Shown here piece after piece: positions 1 to 10,289 of a stretch of 64,000 bases of DNA. The position numbers and the translations under genes are program-made. Positions within the stretch are counted from its first letter, which is position 1; each line of letters starts with the position of its first letter. Origin of the DNA: Humulus lupulus (taxonomy: Eukaryota > Streptophyta > Magnoliopsida > Rosales > Cannabaceae); assembly GCF_963169125.1 (NCBI RefSeq), contig NC_084798.1, forward strand, positions 200,999,481-201,063,480. The letters are read 5' to 3'. The notes under the pieces were generated by a model. It was not told the DNA's origin, did not search any database, and worked only from the letters and a program-made list of their open reading frames with translations.

Positions 1-3000
1 ATCAACATGCCTCAATAGTAAATATGCATGTCATATATACACAGGGTGCAATTTTCTTACCTCAGGTTCGAGCGAGAGATATTATAAGAACGACTCTTGA
101 GAACGATCGATCTTTTGGTTCCTTAGTGGTTAGCTAATCAGAACCAATTATAACCTCCATTAATGAGAATCAACATGGATAGGGTCTTGACCTAAGCACC
201 ACTTTCGGGACCTCGAAACATGCGCACATGGTGAGTAGATTCGATCCCAGGCCTTAAGGATTGAAACCCTAAGTCAAAAACCCTTAAAAACACACAAAAT
301 AGGACTTTTAAGGAACAGGGTAGCGCTACAGCGCTGACCCCTAGCGCCCTAGCGCTATTCTCAGAACCTCCAACACGCCCAAATGCCCCCTGAGTAGCAC
401 TGTAGCGCCCTAGGGTGGGCTATAGCGCTACCTCCAGAATAGGAACCCCCTGAAACAACCTTCTTCATCTCCTTCGATTCAAACCTAATTCCAAAGCTTC
501 CAAATGCCATTTTTGATGCCAAATGAACCCAAAAACCATCTCAACATACCCCAAACATCCCAACCATAGGAACCCTATCCAAAACTCCCAACAAAAACCA
601 AGATCTCAAACTAGAAATCACAATTGCAAAACATAACTAAAACAGGGCAAACCAGGGAATTCTATGGTTAGAAACTTACCCAAAGCTCAGCTTATGATGC
701 TCTTCAATGGAGGAACACACTCCCAAACTCCAAAGGCTTGCTTCCCAAGCTTGAATCCTCAAGAATGGTTCAAAAATTACAAAGAAAACTGAAGGAGAAA
801 GTGTTGGGGTTTTATGCCTTAATTAAAACTCAAATTCTTTGTAATCTCATTTTATTATCAATAAAAGAATAGAAATCATTTTTTGACTTGCTCAATCACT
901 TTGCTCACATGTTTTATTTTCATGATTATTTGTTTAATATAAACTTCTATTAAATCCCGAGCATATAGCTAATCTTATTTATAGTGACGTAATCACAGTG
1001 GAATATAAATATGATTATATGTTCAAAATAAGTTAGTCCTAAGATTAGTCAGTGCACCGGATTTACACAGACTTGCCAATCTACGATATGATCTACTTAC
1101 ACATTACAATGTTATGTTCTTTCCAGAACATTAGCAAAGTAGACAAGATCGGATGTATTTGTTACATCGGATAGGACCAATATTGACAGTTGATAAGATA
1201 AGTAAACATACCGTTATTATCTATTCTAGTCATATCATATAGTTGGCCATAGGTCAATTCAATCTCAATTCTGAGTGGTTAGTATTCTAACTTATTGTAT
1301 TATTTGAGTTCTTTGACTTGTTCATTACCAGCTTACCCTACGGACTAGCCCATACTTACATCTTGGGAACTCGGTAGTATAATTGAGTGGGAGTGTTAAT
1401 CATAGATATGAACATCTATAGCTTCTAATGAAGAAGTGAAATGATGGTTTCCTTTTAGTTTGGTTCAAGGTGTTAAATGATAGAGATCTCATTTCATTAA
1501 TTAAATTAGTTTACTGAAATATCATTTACAAGGAACTAAGTGTTTTAAGGATAAAATACAATGAGGGGTAAAACGGTATTTTAGCCCTATCTCATTGTAG
1601 ACCGTCTATAGAGGATTGAGTGAAAATTATGGTTGTAACAATGGATAATTAATAGCGTATCTATATTTGTTATAGAGCGTTCTATGAATTCAAGAGTGCA
1701 ATTCCAAGTCTATAATGGAGTCACGAGGAATTAATAAGTTAGTAAATTTATTTGTTAGATTTATGATAACTTATTGGAGCTTGATTTCATAGGCCCATGG
1801 TCCCCATTGTACCTTGGATAAAATCATCTAGATAGTCTCAATTAATTGATTTAAACATCAATTAGAATTATCAAAGTTGACCAGGTCAATTTTGGATAGT
1901 TTCACAGAGTTGTGTAATTTTGAGAAGAAAAGAGAAATTATGGCAGATTTATTAATTAAGATAAATTGGTATCTAAATTAATAAATAAGTTTAAATCAAG
2001 GTTCAAATTATAAATAATTAATTTGATAAAGGATTTAAATAATTATTTAATTAATTAAATCAATAGAAAATAATACAGGCCTTGATTTTAAGTCCAATGG
2101 GCTTATAATCAAATGGGAAATTTCACGGGCCTATAGCCCATGATAATTTCGACCTAGGGCTTCAAAATAGCTATTATTTTATTGATTTTTTAATTAAATT
2201 AAATGGCCTAATTGAGTCTATAAAAGGAGTGCTTATAGAGAAGTCAAAACAAGAAGTTTGATAAGTCGCAAGTCAGATTTTCTGATAGTTTTAGATTCTC
2301 TCTAAACACAAGTCCTTTTCTAAGCCACTTTGTTATTTTCTCTTCTTCTCTCTATATCTATCTCATGTGTTGAGAATTGCCCACACTAGTCTAGGTGGTT
2401 CTAAGGATACATTGGAAGATCGTGAAGAAAATAGAAGATCGGTTCAGTTTCTTGATAATACTCTACGACAGAGAGGATATAAGAGTTAGAGAAATTGAAG
2501 GAAGGACTCTTTAATTCCGCTGCGTATAGTGTAAGTATTCTATTCTTTGTTTCTCTTCGAATTCAATTTTAGAAACATGTTTTAGGCTCTCTCGTATTAA
2601 TTTGTTTAATATTAGATATACATGAAAATAAATAAAGATCTTGTATAAGTTTTTCCAATAGAAAGAAGATACGGAAGAAGCTTCAAGTTACTCTGTTTTG
2701 CTCTCTTCTTTCACAGCCAAAATGGTTATATCTATCCTAGGGGTGAAATGACCATTATACCCCTAGGTCAATTTAAGGTTTCTAAAGGCTCCCAAGGGCA
2801 AAATTGGTATTTTCCTCCTATCTCATTAATTATAATTAACGCCCTCCAATACCCGCTATTCTCAAAAATCTCAAACACCAATAATTCATATCCCATTACC
2901 CTCTAACTCCCGGTAACGCTCTAATCATTAAAATCACCCCGAGACTCAACCCGAGCCCCGAACTTAAACCTGTTATGACTAGACCGCTAATTAATATTCC

Positions 3001-3286
3001 AAGATCGTCTCATGCCGAATAGCTCGAACAAACCCACATTATAATGTGGTCTCAACAACATATCACCGACATGCATACAAATATACGATTACACCCTCAA
3101 CGGGCCAAATTACCATCACACCCCTGAAATTAAAATGTGGACCCACATGCATGCATTTAACATCATATGATAATATAATCCACATATACATGCATATTAT
3201 CAGTTAATGGCATAATTAAACAAGTGTGGCCCTCCCGGCCTACTAATCCCGCCATTAAACCACATCGGAGAATTCGGGGCATTACA
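1..3286 (-). mobile_element. TGTAAC-family long LTR (probable solo LTR), left end outside the window
   Basis: This stretch has no long ORF. It ends in GGGGCATTACA at 3286, the terminus shared by the copies at 24795-33021, 27090-27805, 51415-53793 and (inverted) 60920-63581. Phrases such as the rule-like AGCGCT words (about 320-430) and the segment at 170-260 match the inverted copy near 61870-62130. Orientation is minus because the 25 kb copy has a primer-binding site next to the corresponding end. It sits directly against the gag region of the Tat element, so it probably inserted there and left that element's 5' LTR outside the window. The TSD cannot be checked because the left end is missing. 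It is interrupted by the LTR at 802-2660. Ty3/gypsy Tekay/Del-like affiliation is an inference from LTR size and termini. Confidence 0.75.
802..2660 (+). mobile_element. Solo LTR, TGTTGGGG family, copy 1
   Basis: The element starts TGTTGGGGTTTTATGCC and ends TTTTTCCAATA. It is flanked by a perfect 5-bp TSD, gaaag (797-801 and 2661-2665). It is non-coding and 1859 bp long. A TATA-like TATAAAAG at 2219-2226, followed by a pyrimidine-rich stretch, gives the plus orientation. A second copy lies at 47201-49913 and is collinear along its whole length apart from one insertion. No internal retrotransposon sequence or second LTR is present, so this is a solo LTR left by LTR-LTR recombination. Copia or gypsy membership cannot be decided from the LTR alone. 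It is nested in the TGTAAC LTR, whose sequence resumes in register after the TSD. Confidence 0.88.
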
Positions 3287-3306
3287 CTTTCATTGAGGGT
3301 AAATTA

Positions 3307-5340
3307 GTGCTTCACAAGTTCCAGTTAACTTTCATCATGGTGGTCGCTCGCTCAATCCACGTTAATGAGACGGAACGACCTGGTGGGCAGGAGGCCCATC
3401 ATACCACTGTTCCCAATGAAAGAGGTCCGGATGTTCAGCAACGTCTGGGAAAACAACCGGCGGGTCAGGGCGATAGTAGGAGTTCGGCGTCGTTACCGCC
3501 AAATCCTAATCCAAGCTATCTGACTGTCATTGAGATGGAAAACATGTAGATGAGGAGCTATCTCGCTAGGGCAAATAGACAGATTGAGGAGGTCTTGGCT
3601 CAGTTACCCCCTCTTGCAATCGACGTTAATGTCCGAAAGAGGCAAAGTGGGTCTCACAAGTCCCACAGGAATAACAGGTCTAACTCGAGTTGGTCTGTCG
3701 GGACCACCACTCCGAGTTCTGTGCCTTCAGGGCAAAATCACCAGAATGTTCGACCTACTGACCATCACATGGATCATTAGCATGTCAATCGGTCAGTAAG
3801 GACTTTGACCGCAAACTCGGTGCCTTCTTCACAGATTCCCAAGAATTCCCATGACAATCCACGGGGATGGGCTAGGACAGGCTCATGAAGGCACAATGCT
3901 CAAACAAATCCCTCTGTGCCACGATCGGAGCGCCAGGCACAGAGAACTACGGACGTTGGAGTATAACGAAGATGGGCTAATTTAGTCCGTTCTGATGGGA
4001 CGAGGATAGCCTCGCCAATAAGGCATCCTCTGTCACCTGTAAGACATCCAACATCAGCTCGTCCTCTATGAGATATTCCAGCTCATGGGGACAGCAGGAG
4101 AAATCCTCCCCAGTCCGTGAATACTTCCATCCCACGAACACGTGTTGAGAATCCATGCCCTTGATCCCAACCACGAGCTGTAAGCTTCAACAAAAGTTAT
4201 TGGACAGAAAGCTATCATAGCGGAAGGTCCGAGAGCGACCTGAGAAATCATTTGAGTTCAGCGCAAAGTCCTCGGTATGATCCACAGCCCGACTTGCAAG
4301 ATCATCTGAACTCGCAGAGAAGGTATCCAGCTCGGGATAAAGATATTAGCTATACTCGACACGAGGGAGGTTTGTCCATAGTACATGACAATAGGAATGC
4401 CCCATCTAACCAAGCTCGAGCTTGGAGGGAAAATAACCCATCAAACGATTATGATAGGATGGGAGTTGTTAAACAGCCCCCAGCTAACTTAGGGACTAGG
4501 GACCAAACCCTCGAGAGACTAGCTCTAATGGAAGAGCAAATGAAAAGACTCTTGTCCGAGAAGGAAAATGACGATTGTGACTCAGACGAGGAGCTCGAAC
4601 CTTTTGCTCCAATCATTCAAGTAGCAACATATCCTGTAGGTTTTAGGATGCCCCATATGTCAAAGTTTGATGGAAATGGAGATTCGTCCGATCACCTCAG
4701 AATGTTTAACACCATGATGATCACCCACAATTTCGGGCTCGATCTAAGGCGTAACTTGTTCCCTGCAACTCTGGTCGGACCTGCCACGCAGTGTTTTAAA
4801 TAATATAAAAGGCATTCCATAAGCTCGTCGGGGGCAACCTATGGCAGGAACTCCAAAGAAAATGAGTTAAAAGCGTAGAAGAATTCTTGGCCTGAGCTCA
4901 AGAATGGATAAACTTGGAGGAGGCATGAGCTTTAGTCGTAGGAACCAGCCATACCCTTGTCCAACCCGTTGGAGCAGTAACAGAAATTGCAGCTACGACT
5001 CAAACTGTTACCCGGAATAACAAGGGGGGACAACAAAATGAAAGGGAATGGTGAGGGCGACCAGAGTGGGACGAAGAAAAACAAGCCCAGGGAGAAGTTC
5101 AAACCTATCTACGCTACATATACTGACCTAACAGACACCCAAGAGCATATCTTTCTAAAAAATTCTAATCGCCTTCCATGGAAAAAGCCAGAACCTTTGA
5201 GAAACCAGAGGGCGAAGAAAGATCCTTCAAAATTCTTACTATTCCATAACGACATCATTAATAACACCGATGATTGTCAGCAGCTGAAGGATGAAATTGA
5301 AACTCTCATCAAAGCTGGACCGTTTGCCCAATACTCCTGA
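3307..5340 (+). pseudogene. Tat element gag (broken)
   Basis: Gag would form the virus-like particle. Reading segments at 3307-3549, 3550-3780, 4252-4803 and 4987-5340 are separated by stops and frame changes. The N-terminal part is low-complexity and polar. The segment 4252-4803 holds a stretch around PHMSKFDGNGDSSDHLRMF that resembles the start of the retrotransposon gag domain (the family has a similar KFDG...DP..H pattern). The segment 4987-5340 ends with FHND...TDDCQQLKDEIETLIKAG, matching the conserved gag C-terminus seen in Tat elements (H...T..C..LK.EIE.LI..G). No CCHC knuckle of normal form is visible. Family assignment is firm. The original start codon is uncertain because the 5' leader is missing. 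Confidence 0.75.
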
Positions 5341-5592
5341 AATTAGGTAGTTCCTAATCAACCCGCCAGACAGAACCGTCAATCAGTCCCAGAAGCTCCG
5401 ATGGGCCAATCCGGAGCTCAGGCAAACCAAATTAAACCTCCTCCGATAGTAGGGGGACATATAACCACTATTGCAGGAGGACCTCATTTGGCGAGCACGA
5501 GCAGCGGGGCCCAAAAGAGGTACATTAATGAACTGAAGGCTCATAACGGGGTGGAGTTCGTCCTGGAGTAACGGTTATCGAAACAATAATGA

Positions 5593-6093
5593 TTGGAAAA
5601 GCAACCAATCATTTTCACGAAAGAGGATGCTATCCATGTCCAATTACCACATAATGACCTACTGGTAGTAATCGTGCATCTCACCAACCAAAGGGTCCGA
5701 AGAATACTGGTGGATAACGGAAATTCTGTAAATTTACTTTTCAGGTCCACCCTGGAAAAAATGGGACTGTCTATATGTAATTTGAAGGCGACCTCGATGT
5801 CTCTATATGAGTTTTCGGGTGAAGGGCCAGTGGCCATAGGGACAATCAGGGGACAAGATTCACGAACTGACTCCAAAGTACTCGAGTTCGTGGTAATCGA
5901 TTGTCCAGTCGCATACAATGCGATTTTGGGTCGAGCTGTGTTGATGGCATTTGAAGCCATAACATCTATCCGGCACCTTGCAATAAAACTCCTCTCAGCT
6001 ACGGGGATATGCACAGTCAGAGGTGATCAGCTCGCTGCTATAGAATTTCTACGAAGGGAAAGTCACAACCCAGGTAGTAAGCAATGGTCATAA
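5593..6093 (+). pseudogene. Tat element aspartic protease (pol N-terminus)
   Basis: A 166-residue open segment. Residues around 38-50 read RRILVDNGNSVNLLF, the retropepsin active-site region: Tat elements normally have a VD(N/T)G(S/A)S form here, so Asp and Gly are kept and the following Ser is Asn. A later hydrophobic stretch, AYNAILGRAVL, matches the second conserved protease motif (ILGR). The enzyme would cleave the Gag-Pol polyprotein inside the particle. It lies downstream of gag, separated by stops, and upstream of RT in the usual order. The methionine at 5593 is simply the first after a stop and should not be taken as a natural start. Confidence 0.82.
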
Positions 6094-6339
6094 ATGATGG
6101 AGGTGAGGAATCCCAAGAGGTGGAATTCACTCGTGGGAGGGAAGAACCTTAACAAGAAGAGGATAGTGAGGTCGCCCAATGTGACGACATTGATTCGTGG
6201 ATAGGCGAAGACAGGTCAGAACTCAAAGCTATAGAAGAGCTCAAGGAAGTAAACATCGACCCCAAAGAAGCTTCAAGAGTAGTAAAGATTGGGAAGAATC
6301 TTCAAGACAAAAGAAAGAAGGAGCTAGTCGATTTATATA

Positions 6340-7012
6340 TTGAAGAACCTGGATGTTTTCGCCTGGTCGCATGAAGATATGGTGGGAATCAGTCTGAATA
6401 TAATAATGCACACATTACATTTGGATAAGAACGTGCTTGCAAAATCCCAAAAATGGCGACTTTTGGGAACGCTCCGAGCTAAAGCACTTGACGAAGAGGT
6501 AGCTCGGTTACTAAAATGTGGGTTTATCTAGGAGGAAAAATTCCCGATCTAGGTGGCCAATCCTGTGCTGGTCCTGAAGCTGAATGGAAAATGGAGAACC
6601 TGTATCAACTTCTCCGACCTAAACAAAGCTTGTCCCAAGAATTGTTTCCCGCTGCCAATGATTGACCAGTTGGTAGACACCATAGCAGGTCACGAGCTCA
6701 TGTCTTTCATGGATGCGTACTTTGGATATAACCAGATCGCGATGAACCTTGCGGACCAAGAGCATACTAGTTTCATGACTAAACATAACGTATATTGTTA
6801 CAAAGTTATGCCATTCGGATTGAAAAATGTCGGGGCTACATACCAACGCTTGGTCAACAAAATGTTCGCTAACCAGATCGGGAAAAACATAGAGGTGTAT
6901 GTCAACGACATGCTTGTCAAGTCAAAGACTGCCGGTAACCATGTATCTGACTTGGAAGAATGTTTTGGGATATTAAGGAGATATGACATGAAGCTAAATC
7001 CCTAAAAATGCA
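6340..7012 (+). pseudogene. Tat element reverse transcriptase, catalytic motif altered
   Basis: Two open pieces (6340-6531 and 6553-7005), separated by in-frame stops, cover RT. Recognisable motifs: FAWSHEDMVGI upstream, then KLNGKWRTCINFSDLNKACPK (finger/palm), FMDAYFGYNQI (motif A with catalytic Asp), MPFGLKNVGATYQRL, and YVNDMLVKSK at about 6898-6927, where the family has two Asp residues. The first of these Asp positions is Asn here (codon AAC), which should abolish polymerisation. Stops at about 6529 and 6550 interrupt the fingers. The enzyme class is certain; the copy is not functional. Confidence 0.9.
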
Positions 7013-7014
7013 CT

Positions 7015-7635
7015 TTGAGAGTGGCATCTAGAAAATTTCTGGGATTCATAGTCAACACAAGGGGAATAGAGGCGAATCCTGAAAAATTCAGATCGTTGTT
7101 AGAAATGCCTTCACCCAGGTCACGTAAAGAAGCTCAAATCCTAACTGGAAGGGCGGTGGCTTTAAATCGCTTCATTTCAAAATCCACTAATAAGTGTCTC
7201 CCATTCTACAACATGCTCAGAGGAAACAAGAAATTTGAATGGACCGAAGAGTGCGAGCAAGCATTCCATGATCTGAAAACGTACCTAGCAAAGCCCCCAG
7301 TATTATCCAAACGAACATCTAGAGAACCTCTGTTTCTTTATTTGGCCATGACAGAGAATGCAGTTAGTGCCGTGTTAGTTCGAGAAGAAGACCATGTTCA
7401 GAAACTAGTGTATTATGTAAGCAAGAGGCTTCTCAGAGCTGAATCACGGTACCCACTGATAGAGAAGCTGGCATTTTGTTTAATTTTGGCTTCCAGAAAG
7501 CTCCGACCATATATCCAGTTCCATTCTATCAACGTCTTAACCGACCAACCTTTAAGGAAGGTATTGCAAAAACCTAAAACATCGGGATGTATCTTAAAAT
7601 GGGCCATCAAACTTAGCAAGTTCAAGATATTATAA
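7015..7635 (+). pseudogene. Tat element RT connection and first RNase H domain
   Basis: After a stop at about 7003 the frame continues with SRKFLGFIVNTRGIEANPEK, the conserved RT C-terminal block. It then reads FEWTEECEQAFHDLKTYL and an RNase H-like region (EPLFLYLAMTENAVSAVLVRE, YYVSKRLLRAESRYPLIEKL, LTDQPLRKVLQKP). This domain degrades RNA in the RNA:DNA hybrid. In Tat-lineage elements this first RNase H is generally degenerate and is followed by a second one, as found here. It ends at a stop at about 7635 and then runs into the aRNase H region in a shifted context. Confidence 0.87.
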
Positions 7636-7737
7636 ATGCCACGAACTTCCATCAAGATTCAAGCCTTTGCTGATTTTATGGCTGAATGCACCGGTTTTTA
7701 GGAAGAGCTCATGAAGGAGCCAGTGCAGAAATTATGG

Positions 7738-8140
7738 AAAATATTCATTGATGGATCGTCAAACGAGAACGGATCAGGAGCTGGAATAATCTTAATCTCA
7801 CCGAGGGACATCGATTCCATACAGCTCTGAGATTCGGATTTAAGGTATCCAACAACAAAGCAGAATATGAGGCCTTAATTACAGGGTTGAGGGTGGCAAG
7901 AAAGCTAAAGGCGAATGCCATCCAATAATATAGTGATTCCCAACTCGTGGTAAATCGCGTATTGGGAGAGTATCAAGCTCGAGGCATCAAGATGGCAGCC
8001 TACCTGGCCAAGGTAAAAGGGGATCTATCTGAATTTGAGTTTTGTTCTGTTGAACAGATACCCCCTAGCAGAACTCTAACGCTGATGCTTTGGCACGACT
8101 TGCTACCATGAAAAAGACTGAAACATTAAATGTAGTACCA
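7738..8140 (+). pseudogene. Second (archaeal-type) RNase H of the Tat element, frameshifted
   Basis: Translation from 7738 gives IFIDGSSNENGSGAGIILISP, the first catalytic-Asp block of an RNase H. A frame change near 7830 is followed by SNNKAEYEALITGLRVAR, the catalytic-Glu block. Then comes a stop, YSDSQLVVNRVLGEY (third acidic block) and, near 8080, ADALARLA (the C-terminal block). All four blocks are in the expected order but spread over more than one frame. An additional RNase H between RT/RNase H and integrase is a published hallmark of the Tat group, so this segment largely fixes the lineage. Confidence 0.88.
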
Positions 8141-8149
8141 ATGGAGTTC

Positions 8150-9420
8150 CTGGAGAGCCCAAGTGTAATAGGAGAAGCAATGGAGGTCGAAATGATTGAC
8201 ATAAGACCGACCTGGATGACTCCTATAATGGAATATCTTGCGACTGGAAAGTTACCTGATGACAGAAAAGATGCAAGAAAAATAATATATCAAGTTCCAC
8301 GGTACGTAATAGTTGATGGAATCCTGTATCGGCGAGGTCATTCGTTGCCCCTCCTACAATGCGTTCTGCCTGAGGAAGCCAAACCATTTTGCAAGAAATA
8401 CACGAAGGTTTTTGTGGAGATCACGCTGGGGGGGAAAACCTGGCGCTGAAGATACTGAGACAGGGCTATTTTAGGCCCACTTTAACGAAAGATTCAATCT
8501 CGTTTGTTCAAAAGTACAACAAATGCCATTGTTTCGCCATAGTTGCCCGAGCTACTCCAGTCGAGCTAACAATGATTTCATCCCTGTGGCCATTTGCAAC
8601 ATGGGGAATTGACCTGATAAGTTCCCTACCTATGGGGAAATGAGGAGTTTGATATGCGGTGGTGGCAATCGATTACTTCACAAAGTGGGTAGAAGTCGAA
8701 CCTCTGGCAACCATCACCTCAAAGAGGGTCTTAGATTTTGTGGTGAAGAATATCATTTGTCGATTTGGTCTTCCTAAGAAGAATGTGTCAAACAACGGGA
8801 CGCAATTCGATAGTGATCTCTTCACAAACTTTTGTGAAAATAACGAAGAGTTTTTCGTCGGTAGCATACCCACAAGCCAATGGCCAGTTCAAGGTTGTAA
8901 ATAAGACCCTCAATGAAAGCCTGAAGAAAAGGATGGATGAAGCCAAAGGATTATGGCCCGAGCAGCTTCTGCAAGAATTGTGGGCCTACCGAACTTCTCA
9001 CCAGACCTCCACGGGGCATACTCCTTTTTCCCTAACCTTCGAAAGTGAGGCCATGCTTCCAATTGAATCCAAGGTGGCTACTCACAGGTAAAGGACATTT
9101 GATCAAGAACAATATAACGGGCTACTCAGCGCATCTCTTAATATGATCAAAGAAAAATGAGAATAATCGCAATTACAACTCGCCCATTATCAACAAAAGA
9201 TCACTCGCTATTTCAATTCAAAAGTCAAGGGACGCAGACTCGAATTAGGCGATCTAGTTCTTCGAAGGGTCTTTTTGGCGAATAAAGTCCCCAAGGATGG
9301 TGTGTTGGGCCCAAATTGGGAAGGACCCTACTAGATCGTAGAAGTCTTACACGAAGGGACTTTTAAGATAGCCCAACTAAATGGGGAAATAGTCCCACGG
9401 ACCTAGAATGCTCTTCATTT
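8150..9420 (+). pseudogene. Tat element integrase, catalytic triad damaged
   Basis: Pieces at 8090-8449, 8389-8643, 8659-8904 and 8765-9091 overlap in different frames. The zinc-binding HHCC region is visible as EIHEGFCGDHAGG with a later CxC/CxxC-like YNKCHCFA. The first catalytic Asp lies in WGIDLISSLPMG and is kept. The second block reads VSNNGTQFDSDLF, where the family has Asp before NG: it is Asn here. The third reads YPQANGQFKVVNKTL, where the catalytic Glu is Lys. The C-terminal domain continues to about 9420 (LARP-like GPY region WEGPY followed by a stop, then NALHLKKYYQ). Insertion of cDNA by this copy would be impossible. Confidence 0.88.
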
Positions 9421-9639
9421 AAAAAAGTATTATCAATAATATTACCGTCAATGTAAAGCTTATTTATAAAAAAAAATCATTTCAAATAAATGATAGATGG
9501 ATTATTGAATAACCATTTCTTAGTTTTAGTATTGCAAGCTCGTGTTCACACGGTGTAAATGCAACCAAGAAAGTTTAAATATTCTGGTTACCTGGGGGGC
9601 ACATAACCGAGGTGAGTTTTTGAGAAAATGAAGCCTACT

Positions 9640-9990
9640 CGGATAAGATTAAAAACTTGAAAGCTTGGAGAAATTTATTATTCAATGACTTTTTAAAGGC
9701 CGAGTTTTGAATAAACCTAGCACGAACTAAGCTTTAATTCATCTAAAACCCTGGATATAACCAGGTCCGAAGCTTAGAAGCTTGGAGAAATTGATTATTC
9801 AACGGCTTTTTAAAGCTCAAGCTTTCAATTAACCTAGCACGAACTAAGCTTTAAAAAAAATTATTAAAAACCCTGGATATAACCAAGTCCGAGGCCTGAT
9901 TCTTAACAGGTATAATGTTGTTAAGTTTATTAAAAACCATGTATATAACCAGGTCCGAGGCCTGATTCTTAACAAGTATGATGCAAATGA
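9640..9990 (+). repeat. Tandem repeats in the Tat 3' UTR, period about 115 bp
   Basis: A segment beginning gaagcttggagaaat appears at about 9659 and again at about 9775. Each is followed by CCTAGCACGAACTAAGC and CCCTGGATATAACCAGGTCCGA. Further partial units (AACCAGGTCCGAGGCCTGAT) occur to about 9990. Divergent direct repeats in this hypervariable 3' region are known for Tat/Ogre elements and are a recognised source of satellite DNA. The rest of 9420-10280 is non-coding AT-rich sequence. Confidence 0.8.
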
Positions 9991-10289
9991 GCGAGCAAAT
10001 TCTTGGATACAACTAAGATTGATAAAATCTATCTCGATCTAAAGTCGATCCTTAAGATTTTGAATGTACAAGAGTCTAAGGATTCATAAACATGAGAAAA
10101 TAATAAAGGAAAGAAAAATAGATCACAAGTTAGATGTATATTCAAATAAGAAAAAATCTCGTCATATCAAAGAGAAAAAAAAACCTCGAGCTAAGCCCAA
10201 AGGCAATTGTTTTAATCCCAAGCAATTGTTAGAAAATATATGATAATGATTACAAAATAAAATCTTAAATAAAGTCATTGGGCTCCGTC

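Noticed and set aside
5541..6014. 157-codon minus-strand frame opposite the protease.
   Set aside because: Shadow of the protease frame, which has recognisable active-site motifs on the plus strand.
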